Shown: positions 1 through 11,309 of the stretch, piece after piece
Layout of the letters: each line of letters begins with the position of its first letter
How positions within the stretch are numbered: position 1 is the first letter of the stretch
Assembly (NCBI GenBank): GCA_022828595.1
Contig: JAKGHH010000008.1
Location: 20,700,378-20,764,377, forward strand
Direction of reading: 5' to 3'
Source: Nelumbo lutea
Lineage: Eukaryota; Streptophyta; Magnoliopsida; Proteales; Nelumbonaceae
DNA length: 64,000 nucleotides
Position numbers and translations under genes: made by a program
Notes under the pieces: generated by a model
What the model was told of the DNA's origin: nothing
Databases searched by the model: none
What the model saw: the letters and a program-made list of their open reading frames with translations, nothing else

Positions 1-1499
1 ATTTGGTCATTCCTGTAGATCCATGAGGTTAACAGAGTGAGTATTTTGAAAAACAAGCATTTCAGAGAGAAAAAGAGACATTAAAAAAAGTGGGTTTGGT
101 GTTTACGAGAATTGTAGGTTTGGATTTGTGGTGTTGAGTTCTGCTTGGATTCGCGATAGCTCTTTCTTTATGTTCTGTCCCAATACCTTCATAGAGATTT
201 ACACCATTACTACAGTTAACTGCACTCCAGAAAATGGTTTTCATGATATAGGAAAAACGAGAAAAAAAATAATTGATTTCTGCAATTCTCTACCTTATCG
301 ATGAAGAAATCTGATGCAGAACCATCTGGGTGTATCTTTTTCTTTATCAACTTCGTGTCTGGGCCCTCCCCAATTGGGCTATCAACAAGTGGGCAAGGAG
401 TTGAAAAGGCATGGTGTTCGTCAGATCTTTCCCCCAGAGAAAGAGGAGTTGTTTCATCTTCTGGATTACTTCTCTTCCACTTCTTAAACCCATCAAATCC
501 ACATTGCTTCTTTGCTGATTTTGATGCTCTCTCATCCGGATCTGGCTCCAAATCGTCCACATTTTCGTCTCTCTGTTCTCTCTGAAACAGAGTACGAAAC
601 GGTTTCTTCTTCACCTTCTCAGTGCTTTCTCTTTCCTTCTCAACCTTAATGGGTAAACGTGACGAACTCTCTGGCATAAGAACGGATCTGGCTTCACTTC
701 CCTTCTCTTTTGAAGGGAAATCCCAAAATGAGTTCTCTTTCAGAGCCCCAGAACCGTTCCCATTGGGATTCTTTCCCTTGCTTTTCCCGGATTTATGAGG
801 AATAATGAAACCAATCATGGAAGCAGCTTCTTTGATCGGTTTCATTGGGGACCTGTACTTGGTCTTGGTTGTAGATTGCAATCTGTCTTTATCCATCAAG
901 CATTCCTCGTCCTTCAATTCGATAACAGACCACTCCTCTTCTGAATTTTCTGCCTGACTAGCAACAATTACGTCTCTAGCCTCAATCTCAGCTCCTTGAA
1001 CGGCTAGTCTCTGTAGCAGAGGCCTCTTCGAAGAGTGATACTCGTCCATAGAAATGCATTTGGCGTAGAACAGCTCCTGAACAAGAACAAAAAACAGCTA
1101 GAGACTCAAAACTCATTTCACCCCACCAAATGTAGTAAATTTACCAGATACCATTTTCATCTGTGGTCTTACCTGCAAGAAAAGCAGCTTGTCTCTGATG
1201 ATTGTGGGGTGTTCCAGATCAGCTGGAGAAGCGATGAGAATTTCAAGGAGTTGAGTTCGGAAGGCAGTGACCTCGCCTTGTGGTATGATCCCTTCCTTGT
1301 GGAGACCAATCAGGTTGAGAATCCGGTGAAACGATTCCTGCTGCCATTTGAGATTCTCCGATTGCTGCCTGGCGAGCCTCTGATCGGCAGTGAGACCCGT
1401 CAAGCGTTTCTTCTTCATGGAGAAGGGGAGAATGTTTTTGCAGAGAGAAGTAATCGTGTCGTGGACAGAGGAATAATAAGTTGGGGTGTAGGAGTACAT
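1..1499 (-). CDS. Conserved plant protein of unknown function, 5' part (runs off left edge)
   Basis: Four exons on the minus strand can be joined with GT-AG borders: 1499-1173 (109 codons, opening MYSYTPTYYSS), 1076-294 (261 codons), 186-107 (26 codons plus two bases) and the first 12 bases of a fourth exon at 12-1. The first two introns are phase 0 and the third is phase 2; the frame stays open across all joins. About 400 residues are visible. The N-terminal third is compact and hydrophobic (LKWQQESFHRILNLIGLHK, residues about 50-68). The middle is charged and lysine/serine-rich, which suggests disorder. The end (SDFFIDKVLGQNIKKELSRI) looks helical again. There is no signal peptide or membrane segment. 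I recognise it as a family conserved among plants but know no function for it. The open frame beyond 294 (to 216) is intron read-through and is not coding. The start is the first ATG of exon 1. Confidence 0.82.
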
Positions 1500-1700
1500 T
1501 GTGAATCCTAGATTGCTTTTCTTAGTTTGATGAATCGATTAAATCACAGGGGAGAAAAGATAGATTTTCGAGTTGCAGAGCTGCTCTGTCTTGGTTCTAC
1601 AATTTTCTTCTCTGATACAATTTTCTTCTCTGAAACGAAAAAACTCTTTCTGTGCAGAGAGGTACTATAAAGAGGTCATCCATTTTTTTCGTTTTTCTTT
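1500..1700 (-). promoter_or_regulatory. 5' UTR and promoter-proximal region of the gene at 1-1499
   Basis: This stretch lies directly upstream of the start codon on the minus strand. Read on that strand it is GA/AG-rich, as plant 5' leaders often are. No convincing TATA box was identified. The call rests on position only. Confidence 0.35.
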
Positions 1701-2330
1701 TGTTTTTTGTTTTGGCTTTTGAATAGTACCAGCAACGGTAACTTGAACTAGCCGTTGTAGGGCTTTCCGTTGAGCATCACTCGAGCGACACTCTACCATG
1801 CGTTAAAATGAAACCCCCTCTGCGGGCAATTACGAAAATAGCCATAATCCGTGTGCAGTGCGCGCTGTGCGGTGCATCAAATGATCAAATCCAATTGGGT
1901 TATTTGGTCCAGTGATCATGGGGCGGACCGGGCCTGGCCGGACCCAGGCCTTAAAATATCAGCCGGGCCAGGCCAGGCTTTGGGGCTCTCGTTACATTCA
2001 TTATATTTAGATGTATAATATTTTATTTTTATACATAGAATATATGCATATTAGGTACTTATGTATATATGTATGTATGTACATACATATTAATATGTTA
2101 TTAAATAAATAAACATAAAACTTAATAGGGGTGCAACTCGGGTTGGCCTGAATTTACACTGTTTCAGGCCAGGCCTATTTAAATTTTCACAAAAACCCAA
2201 TCGAAATCCATCCAATTTGCACCCCCAAAAAACCCAGGTTGAAGCCCAAAATTTCTGGAACGGGCTCATCCCTATCACCAATGGCCCTTGTGTTGTGTTG
2301 TGGTTAGTCTTAGAGATCTTATCTGGTCCC
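1701..2330. other. Intergenic, with GC-rich repeat remnants
   Basis: No gene was seen. A short GC-rich segment at 1918-1995 has a GGCC/CCGG-rich repeat character and is followed by AT-rich DNA. A second remnant at 2125-2275 begins with a TAGGGGTG-like end resembling the hAT-like family with complete copies at 29304, 44884 and 52252, but no matching right end was found. Confidence 0.4.
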
Positions 2331-2334
2331 TTGT

Positions 2335-2450
2335 AGATTAGGGTTAAGTCACTTGTAATCTTGTATTGGGAACATCTCTCCATAAATGAAAACATACAAT
2401 TATAGAAGATGTTCCTAATGTGTGGCTGCAAGCCAGCAATGTATTTTGTA
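2335..2450. repeat. Foldback MITE copy ('gggaacatctc' family)
   Basis: A short imperfect palindrome: the left arm contains tgggaacatctctccat and the right arm contains the inverted equivalent, followed by a tgtggctgcaag motif. The same arms recur near 9500, 9700, 22600 and 51350, so it is a dispersed foldback family. The exact ends are not certain. Confidence 0.55.
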
Positions 2451-2639
2451 AGGTGGGTGTGAGTAGGAAACCTAAACTCGACAAATTAATGTTCTAGTGA
2501 AAATGTGTTTAACAAAAATAAAATAAGATAAAATTTTGAAAATGGTAATAAGTTATTTGGCGTTCATAGATAATTACTTTCATAAATATCAAAATGTACA
2601 TTTTTGAGGAAAAATAAAATATTATTATTAAGGGTATTT

Positions 2640-2661
2640 TGATAAATGTACTTATTTCTGA

Positions 2662-2695
<34 letters not shown>

Positions 2696-2830
2696 TATTT
2701 TTTTTCTAATAAATCTCCAGGAAATTTTTGGTCGGGCGGGGGGGGGGGGGGAAGTGAACAAGTAAACTTGAGGAGAGGTCTTAGTGTTTGAATAAAATGT
2801 TAAGGGAGGTATAAGTAATTTATCCTTACA
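2640..2830. repeat. CT microsatellite, G-run and unclassified repeat end
   Basis: A (CT)n tract at about 2664-2696 and a homopolymer G run at about 2738-2750 are flanked by a motif (gggaggtataagtaattt) of the kind seen again near 47690-47800. This could be an end of a longer transposon, but no partner end was identified. No coding sequence was seen. Confidence 0.4.
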
Positions 2831-3250
2831 AGTTACAACAGTTCAAGTGGCTGAAGTGAAGGACTTTTACTTTTTGTCTTTGAGTGGATAAACATTTAGA
2901 GGGATAGAAATCGACCTAAGCTGTTTGACAATGGCTGAAGAGGCTGAATTGAATGACTTATTATTTGTTTATTTGTCTGCAGGCTGAGAGAAGGTATTAC
3001 TATCTAACTATCATATCCACTAAAAGACAAAACAATAAGTAATTTAGGCAAGGTTCTATATTGTGGATATTCTGTGGATTGATTGGCTTTGAAGCACACC
3101 ACACCATTACACATTTTTTAGTTTAATTCATAATTTCATACTACAAAGAGCACACTCAAGTGTAGATAAAAGTCGGTCATCAATCTATATGTATAGTGAT
3201 AACTCAATATAATCTCATCACATTGTTCCAATGGATGTAGGTGGAACTTA

Positions 3251-3726
3251 GGCTGTGTTTGGAAACGATGCAAATAGAGTGTAAATCCAGGTTTTGGGTA
3301 AAATTGCACTCTGTTCACTTTTGCTTATGTTTGACAACATTATATTTATGCATTGACAAATGATAGATCAATGCATATTTACATTGATAATAAGATGTAA
3401 AGGTTCAGTTTGGAAAGAGTACAAATATAAATATGTAGAGTATAAAATCTTATATTTTATATTATTTTGTATGCATGTACATTGTACATATTTGCATTTG
3501 TACTCTTTCCAAACTAAGCCAAAAGTACATCAACAAAAAAGAAGTAAATTTGCATCCAATAAAAGAAGTAAAATTTTCATCTTTGCATCCATTACAAGTA
3601 AAAATCTGTTTGATAAGAAGATAAAATTGTCAATACAAAACTAACCCAACTTTGCAATTTATATGAATCATTTTACACTCTACATATTTGCATTCACACT
3701 TATTTACATCATTTTTAAATGCAGCC
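3251..3726. mobile_element. Tourist-like MITE, 476 bp, with nested foldback MITE
   Basis: The ends form terminal inverted repeats: left GGCTGTGTTTGGAAACGATG, right the inverse of GGCTGCATTTAAAAATGATG. TTA lies on both sides (3248-3250 and 3727-3729), the 3-bp target duplication typical of PIF/Harbinger (Tourist) MITEs. A second MITE (about 3404-3522) is inserted inside it. A related copy at 27.18-28.6 kb lacks that inner insertion. Confidence 0.8.
3404..3522. mobile_element. Foldback Tourist-like MITE (about 119 bp), nested
   Basis: A near-perfect palindrome whose arms read GGTTCAGTTTGGAAAGAGTA and the inverse. Flanking AAA on each side is consistent with a 3-bp target duplication when compared with the unoccupied site near 28400 (gatgtaaaagtacat). 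Other copies lie at 9053, 42099 and 48892. Confidence 0.75.
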
Positions 3727-3729
3727 TTA

Positions 3730-6700
3730 AGGACTATTCTGATGTTTTCTAGGGATATACTGAGTACTGACGCATTTGTAAAACTTCTGTTAACTCTCAT
3801 GATCATATCTTGATTTGTCTTTTCATGGTTAACAATGAATATGATATTGAATAGAACGGAATGGTGAAATAGTATTAATGTAACCGGCCGGGACAAGATG
3901 GATGATGATGACGATGATGATGATGATAATATTATATTGTTAATGTCTTCATTCTCCTCATTAAGAGAACAAGAATATCTTGACTTTAAGGGGGCAATAA
4001 ATAAGTCTAGCCATTATCAAATACAACCCCTTTTTTTGGTAAACCACACAACCCCTTTCTCATCAGAAAACAAAACAATAAATCATTCAATTCAAGTCAT
4101 TCCAGCTCTTCAAACAGTTCCTAAATACTTATGAGAATTAAAAGGGTTGGTGTGTACAAGAAAACTATATATGATACAGTGGATATTCTCCCTCTCTCTC
4201 TGATCAAACCAAATAGGAATAGAGGGCCTGGTTTTACTATATTGGCGTACTGTCCAATTTGTTTGAGCCTTCACCATTGAAGGTTCAAAATAGTCCCTTA
4301 TCAAATGTGAACTGAACTTGCTCACTCAGGTGAGTGAGTGCAGGTTCTAATCCTCTATGCAAAAACCAATCCGGTGGATGAATTACAAATGATGACAAAA
4401 CAGTCTTATTAGAACACTTAAAAACAATTTTTCTAGCACACACACACACATGCATTAACCAGGTTGAGATGAGATCCATTGACATAGTGTTGGCAGTGTT
4501 GATAACTTGTTGGCATAAGCGTTAAGAGGCCATTGAAAATGGTTGATCTGATCTTGAGAAAGATTACATGGAGTTAAAAACTAGCCTTGTGATGAGTTGA
4601 GTGATGGCCTACAAGGGAATAGGTGAAGACAAGTAAAGGGATATCGTTTCATCTTTGTGATGGTGTGGTTGAATGGGTTCTCCACTTTAGAGAATCAAGG
4701 AAAGAATTTGACTGATCAGTCTAATCTTTAGAGCTCTCTTCATTTGTCCTCCAAGTCAAACATGGAAAGCGGAAGGCATTGTTTCACATCAAACAAACAG
4801 TGATAGGTACAATCCTTCACCCCCTCTCCCCCCAGTAATTCAGGTATGAGGAATAATCCCATGGGCCATGACAATTGTTTTAAGACTGTAGTAATGATAC
4901 AACTGCTGAAGACAATCCTATTAAGATTTGTGTGATTACTCAGCCTCTTCAACAACACAAAACATGAATGTACAAGATAAGAAAAGAGGAAAGGAACAAA
5001 CTCATCTCTAACTATCAGATACATAGATTTTTTTTTTTTTTTAAATCTTCTTTTTAGAACAGTTTCAGTGTTCCATATAAAGGGTCTGATGAGTAACATT
5101 GTAAAAGTCTTAGGTTAAAACAGAACACTTCTACTTTGAGCTTTGTGCCATGCAACACCATTCGGGTTGCTTTTGGCATAGCTCATTCATAACTTATTTC
5201 TTCCACATGGATAGGGAGGTTTTGTGCCCTTATGGATAAAACTGGTTCTTTAAAAAGGGGATGCTCTAGTCATTTTCAAATTATAAAAGGGTAGTGCTTC
5301 ATGTTTTAAAATAACTTATAGGGGGCTAGTGGTCATGAAAAAATGTTTTGTATTAATTTTGGAGGGTATTATGGGCATTTTCTGAATTTCATCACAGTTG
5401 GATTTTTGTGCCCATGCGCTTCTAAAGCTCCAACATGAAAAGACTAATCAAGTGATTAAAAAGGGGACTCTCATCTCATCTTTTCATCTTTTTCTGCCCC
5501 AAAGAAGGGGAAAGGGCCTTGTTTTCTGGAGTATTTTCATTAGGGTTCCATTTAAAAGGTTGGCACTACAAAAGCTCAGTGTGATTGGATTTTCTTCTAG
5601 CATCTTAGCTTGTAGAGTATTTTCTGACTGCAGCTGATTTCTTTCCCAATTCCCATTGTTCATGGGACACTCAAAATTACTCAATTTCAATCATCTAATC
5701 AAATTGAACTTTGGTTAGTTAATCTCTTGAGTGGAAATTATTAAGTGGTGGATCCTAATAAATATTGATTACTGGCAGAGCCTCTAGCTGAAACTTTCCC
5801 ATTCCAGATTGAGCATTTTTGGAAAATTACTCCCCCCCACTGCATGCTTGTCCCATGTGACGAACATGGCCCTAGGAGCCTTAAGAGTTCCCTTTCAGAT
5901 CTGCTGTTATTCACCAGTAGATTCTTGAATTGCGGACACCAATTCAGAGTTTTCAAATCAATGCATAGGTAAGGCCTCTGTACCATCAACATCAAGAGGT
6001 AAGATGAGGACACACAGAAGACAAAGGTCTATAATGGCAGCTGCTCTTTCCCCTTCCATTTTCACTAAATTCCTGAAATTGACTCTTCTGCCTTGTGAAC
6101 AACATCCAACCGAAATCAACACTTCAAGTGTAATTAAGTACTAACAAGATACATCTCCTTCTTTTGGTGGGAAGAGAGGAGTTCCCAGCATTTCACGTAA
6201 GAGTGAATAATGCCAGGGTGACCAAACTGTAGAATCTGATACAAACTGAAGAAACTGAAAGAGATGGGAAACATCGAACAACTATTATCAAAACTACTAC
6301 ATGGAAAATATCCTTTCACAATTCTTATCTTGTTGTGTAGTTATGGGAATCGGGGAATCTCTAATTCTTACAACATTTTCAAGAGAAAGACAAATAACTA
6401 ACCTAAACTTCTAATCTTCTGTAGACAAGATTCTTGGAAAGATTACATCTAATACCACAAATGTAGGATTTATTCCTGCAAATCAAGTTGAACTAAAATG
6501 AGACCTTTCATGCTTCAAATAAAGAATTGAAGCAAATTGCACTAGGAACCCACTTACCTAAGAGACCTGTTTATCGGATTGTTTCTATCTGATTGAAAAC
6601 CAGTTTAGATTTAAAGCAAAATTTTGGTTTCCTTGTCTTATTTTCACATAAATGCTCCTTGCTTTTCTATGGTCGGACTGGACCAAACTTGCTTAGTGAC

Positions 6701-7300
6701 TCTGGTTTCAACTTTCAAGGCTTGGTCAAAATTTCAGTCACTGCTGACCTAGTTAAGGGGCAGGCTTTCTCTAGAAAATGCCCTAAAAAATCAACCCAGT
6801 TAGGTGGTTCTAATTATTTTATCAAGTATATTCCTTGGGATGCTCAACATCATTGGCAAACTGAAATTCCAGTCAAAGAAATTTTCTACCAGGGAACTGC
6901 TGACTGGTTGTTCTTCTTGCAAGGCAATAACAGTGATCATATTTTATGGTAGAAGCCATTAAAATTGAAGGCATATGAGCACTGGGCCCAGCCCTACGAA
7001 AAACTGGTACATTATTTATATCCAATTCTGAACAGGCCCCATTCAAGGCAGAAAGAACGTAGGGGAGAGTGATCTTTAGAGCCATTAGAGCCACTCATCT
7101 CCACTGAACTACAAAGGCACATTGAACGGGGATAGAGAGTTGCTAACTGGTAATGCCTCTCTCTCTCTCTCTCTCCTTCCTCACACCCAACAACAGATGA
7201 AAAGCTGGTTGTTAGGAAAAGGTCCTTTATTCTATAATACAATTGAAAAGCAGGAAAAGTAAATCCAGTGGCTACACCTCTGAGGAGGTTTTTCTTTTAG
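3730..7300. other. Intergenic region; no gene recognised
   Basis: About 3.5 kb with only short open frames, none resembling a family I know. Low-complexity tracts include (GAT)n at 3899-3927, an AC repeat near 4438-4450 and a T run near 5029-5042. The part from about 6500 to 7300 would lie downstream of the RING gene and could hold extended 3' UTR, but no polyadenylation signal was pinned down. Few MITE ends were recognised here, so the stretch is less repeat-dense than most of the window. Confidence 0.4.
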
Positions 7301-7398
7301 AGTGCTCAAAATTTGTTGTAATAAAAAAGATTAGAAGCAAGATGAGATAGTTTTACTTCAACATTAGCAATTCTAAGGATACCCTTAATAGATTTTAC

Positions 7399-7401
<3 letters not shown>

Positions 7402-7433
<32 letters not shown>
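7402..7433. repeat. (GA)n microsatellite
   Basis: About sixteen GA units, 80 bp downstream of the stop codon of the minus-strand RING gene. If transcribed it lies in the 3' UTR as a CT tract. Confidence 0.9.
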
Positions 7434-7436
<3 letters not shown>

Positions 7437-7514
7437 ACAAGTGAAACTGAATATACATTTCTTTGTAATGAACAACTGTGATAGATATCTTCACAGACAA
7501 GAGAGGTACAAGCC

Positions 7515-8318
7515 CTAAGATAAGATTCCCATCCTGCAACAAGGGCAATGAGAATTGTTCTCAAGCCATGGCTCCAAACATCTCGAATGGAATCTATGTG
7601 CACAAGGAAGATGAACAAGGGTCTGACCAGCCATGAAAGCCTCTAAGCACACTACACACTGGTCTTGTTCTGAGGACTTCCATCCCAACTTGGCTCAAAT
7701 GAATCTTTTTCTCGAGTGGCCTGTCTTCAATCCAAACCTTTCTGTTTGCATACTTTCAAATATAACAGTGTAAACCATGGCCACCATCCTCACACTTCAA
7801 GCTCCCTTTACTGTCATGCCTGCATTTAGCATATAAACAACAAACTGGAGGTAGTGAGTAGCTTTTATTGTTTATCCATGCAGATTCAGAAATCAGAACC
7901 ACTGATACTGAGGCCTCAGAATTTTTACCATGTTTGCTTGAACATTAATTACCTTTTTCTTTCTGGTTTTCTTGGGTTTCTCAACTTCTTATCCAATCTC
8001 TCCTTGGCTTCTCTAGCCACTCCCTCGAGCTTCTCATCTAAAAGACTCTGGTTCGACCTGGTTCTTTGCTGGGGTTGTGTTCAAATCATTTGAAGCACTT
8101 AGATCAACTGAAATCTCAACCAACTAACAAAGAAAAACAAAAATAAGTACCAGAGAAGAGCTTGAATTGAGATGGGTTTCATGGCTGCTTGTGTATAGAC
8201 AGAGAGACGTGCGCCTCGTCCGGTTGTGTCCAGCTATGCCTAGTGGCTCCGCCGAGCTTCCTCCTTGATGGAATCGCTTCCTTCGAGCACATTCAACGCC
8301 AGGAAGCATTCCGGCCAT
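7515..8318 (-). pseudogene. RING-H2 E3 ubiquitin ligase gene, three exons, apparently damaged
   Basis: Minus-strand exons 8318-8151 (56 codons, opening MAGMLPGVECARRKRF), 8068-7953 (38 codons plus 2 bases; LDEKLEGVAREAKERLDKKL) and 7819-7515, with GT-AG borders and compatible phases. The last exon encodes a complete RING-H2 finger: CVVCLEAF, then PCAHRFHSRCLEPWL, then CPCCRMG, stop at 7517-7515. All eight zinc ligands are visible (C-C, C-H-H-C, C-C). Such proteins transfer ubiquitin from an E2 to substrates. Two lesions precede the RING: a one-base frame change near 7778-7782 (between KCEDGG and MVYTV), and an in-frame TGA at 7697-7695 in RKRFI*AKLGWK, where the family as I remember it has tryptophan. 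The gene is therefore called broken, though an alternative intron could bypass both lesions. Family assignment is secure; functionality is not. Confidence 0.75.
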
Positions 8319-8510
8319 TGGCACAAGCAACCCAAACAAATGATTTTACACAAAGAAAGAATTATGTATATATAGATAAAAATAAACCACTTTTATGTTT
8401 CGTATCTGATAGTTCTTATATTGTTTGATTTCTCTCTCCTAAAAAGGCTGTTCCCCAATGGCAGTTGTGAGTTGTGAACAACACAGTGAAGCATAGACAT
8501 AGATTATCTA
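8319..8510 (-). promoter_or_regulatory. Upstream region of the RING-H2 gene
   Basis: Sequence upstream of the ATG at 8318. A TATATA tract lies near 8366-8376, about 50 bp upstream of the start codon, and could act as a TATA element or belong to the leader. Position is the only evidence. Confidence 0.3.
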
Positions 8511-8518
8511 GGGGATAT

Positions 8519-8898
8519 TAGGGTGAGGACATGGTTTATTCGGTTAAAAATCAAACCGAATAAATCCAAATTTTAAATGAAAAATTAAATCGATCGAATA
8601 GACCAAAATTTTAAATGAAAAATCAAACCAAAATATAAAATTTCAGTTCTATTTTTGATTACTTCCATTAAAACCAAATGTTATCATTATATATATATTT
8701 TAATATATATATATATATATATATTATAGATATTATAAATGTATTATATATATTATATAAAATAAAGTTTGGTTAACTCGATATTTTAGATCAATTGAAT
8801 TTCCAAACCTAAAAACTCAAATTTTATAAAACCAAAAAAAGCTAAAATTGATTTTTTTTTTTAATTCGGTTTAATTATCCAAACAATGCTCACCCCTA
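8519..8898. mobile_element. hAT-like MITE, TAGGG...CCCTA family
   Basis: Ends TAGGGTGAGG and the inverse of TAGGGGTGAGC. Flanking octamers ggggatat and ggcgataa agree at six of eight positions, which fits an aged 8-bp target duplication. Inside is AT-rich, with an (AT)n tract at 8703-8725 and repeated aaaccga/cggttt motifs. Non-coding. Confidence 0.65.
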
Positions 8899-9052
8899 GG
8901 CGATAAGAGTCTTCGAATCCAGATCCACATCCATGGTATGTATTTAGCACGGTTCAAAGTATCAATATATCTCTATAGAAGAGGCGTATAAGTACTTTGA
9001 ACGATATGTTATGCCTGATACGAGATGTATTTTATCAAAATTTTGATCATTA

Positions 9053-9161
9053 GGCTCAGTTTGGAAGGAATACAAATACAAATATGTAGAGTGTAAAACC
9101 TTGTATTTTGTATGTACTTGCACTCTACATATTTGCATTTATACTCTTTTCAAACTGAGCT
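9053..9161. mobile_element. Foldback Tourist-like MITE
   Basis: Palindrome with arms GGCTCAGTTTGGAAGGAATA and inverse; TTA on both sides (9050-9052 and 9162-9164). Same family as 3404, 42099 and 48892. Confidence 0.8.
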
Positions 9162-9479
9162 TTAGTGGCTACGAATGTAACCAGATCCAATAAGGTAGAT
9201 CAATATCCAATTCATGTATGTATTTGGGTCGAATCATCTACAATATATCCTCCAAATTTTGATCAGATGTGGGCTATTGGATATAAAATATTTATATAAG
9301 GACAAATAAAAAAGAAGAATAAAATAGGATTGTGGTGTTGATGGTGCCAAAACAGAATGAAATAGAAAGAGATGATCTAGAAGGTTCATAATTTAACAAA
9401 GGATTTGATAAAGAATAAAAGGAATGGCAAAACAGGATTCATGTAGCCGATCCCATGTAATTGCAGACCCCATATGGTT

Positions 9480-9798
9480 GGGATTTTGTCCACACACTAT
9501 CCTTACAGTCCTTTGCAGCTATGCATTGGGAACATCTCCATATTTGCATGTTTTTATTGATGGAGAGATATTTCCAATGCACAGCTGTAAGGGGCTGTGA
9601 GGACAGTTTTGTTAGAGCAAAATCCAAATTCCTATAAAGTTGTGATGAATCTGAATTTCCTCCTCATAGAATGGTCCTCACAACACTTACAGCCATGCAT
9701 TGGGAACATCTCTGATGAATGAAAACGGGAGATATTCCCGATGTGCAGCTGTAACATAGTGTGAGGTGGGTGTGGATACCATTCTATGAGGAAATCCA
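9480..9798. repeat. Two adjacent foldback MITEs of one family
   Basis: The first palindrome spans about 9480-9630 (arms ggattttgtcc / ggacag...aaaatcc) and the second about 9654-9795 (arms cctcatagaatggt / accattctatgagg). Both contain the central gggaacatctc motif and its inverse, so they are related copies side by side rather than chance hairpins. Confidence 0.65.
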
Positions 9799-9799
9799 A

Positions 9800-11280
9800 A
9801 CCCAGTGGGGAAAAAGCTTAAAAGATGAAGATGATAAGATGAGCCATGTAGACTTACCAGATTCTTTCCACACTCCTGCTTCTACTTATCATCCACCAGC
9901 TAGCCTTGATTTAGTATTGGCCATGGAATAGTTCCTGATTCAATCTTCTTTGTGGACCATTGGAATTGCAACAACTAGTGTTTTTTTTTTTTAATGTTTT
10001 GATCAAATACTACTGATGGTTGAGGAAAGGTAAAAGAAGATTTCTATCATTGATCTGATAACTTTTCCTGCACAAGGGGTAGTGTTTTAGTATTTTAGGC
10101 TAACCTCTGCATGCTCTCCAAAGCCTTTCTATTACTGAATTGGACTGGTAATCATGATTGTAATTGTAGCCATTCTAATCTCTCTCTCTCTAGGTGCGTG
10201 TATGTAGGGATTCATGTCAGCCATGGGCTTAACCTAGGCTCAGACCCGGAGGCTGGGCCTTAGTCCTAAATGGGAATATGGGGTATACATGAGAGGTCCA
10301 TGGCCTAGATGGGGTATGCCACATTTTTGCTATCTTTACTCCATCAAGCTGTTGAATGGTCCTCAGCCTAAGCCAACTCAAATTGGGATTGAGAAGGGTA
10401 CATTGATTCTAAGAAGGTAGGAATAGGATTATAGTTTATAGCTTCATACACCACCAAACTAGAGACATTTGTTGAGGTTAGGGAGCTTAAAGCCTGCTGG
10501 TTCATCCAAAGTCTGGCCAAAATCCATGAAGTTTACTTCGATCATTTAGCCATTAGAACTATTCCCAAAATTTGAACATTTTACTCTTCCTTGTTTATTG
10601 GAATTATCCAAGTTATATAACTTGACAATTCTCGGTTTCAACTGAGGAGTTGTATTTTGAGGGGCTCATGGCCTCGTGTACTTTCAATGTTATCTCAATA
10701 CAAATTTGTTTCTAAGGTTTAAAGTATCGATACATCAATTTGTATCGGCTGATATATATTATTCAAAGAGCTCTTCTCAGGGTTCTGACCGGTTCAGGGG
10801 TGGAGGAAATCTAAACCAGTCCTCCTGAAATCTGTTTTGAAAAAAAAATTAAAAAAAAAAAGTAATAAAAATATCGATATTGCCCTATACGCCCCTATTG
10901 GCATCTCAATATTTTAAACCTTGTCCGTTTCAAGTAATCTCGTACTCTATTGACATGAATACTTATTGTTCAATAGTGAGAATGGATCCTCTATTCCTTC
11001 TCTTGAGGGTAGCAATTATTATCAGATCTCTTCCAACTTCCCACTTCATGATGGGCTAGATAGTAGTTTTATCAATGTTTTCAGACCTGGACCAGACATA
11101 GAACGATTTTAGTGACTGGGTCACTGGATGGACGGTTCGATCGTCCAATTCAACTGTTCAACTCGTTCAAATAAAGAAGTGAAAAAAATAACAAATGAAA
11201 TGGTGTTACTGCATAGACTTGCAAATCACCGTAGACCTGATTGACCTGAGTTGGGTCTTAACTAAGTCGGCCCAATTCAA
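9800..11280. other. Intergenic, two repeat remnants
   Basis: No gene was seen. At about 10713-10923 there is an element with ends AAGGTTTAAAG and inverse, flanked by octamers that agree at about six of eight positions. A truncated copy of the CAAGGTTTT MITE family lies near 11078-11180. The rest is unremarkable AT-rich DNA. Confidence 0.45.
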
Positions 11281-11309
11281 TTCAAAATAGAATATTTTAA
11301 AATATTAAT

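Noticed and set aside
216..293. Extension of the unknown gene's second exon to a stop at 216
   Set aside because: The frame after 294 reads into intron; a clean donor at 293-291 and the next exon at 186-107 fit better.
4740..5099. Minus-strand coding gene of 119 codons
   Set aside because: Low-complexity lysine run from a T tract, no similarity, no exon neighbours.
6593..6952. Protein-coding gene of 119 codons
   Set aside because: No start context, no recognisable motif, base composition like the flanks.
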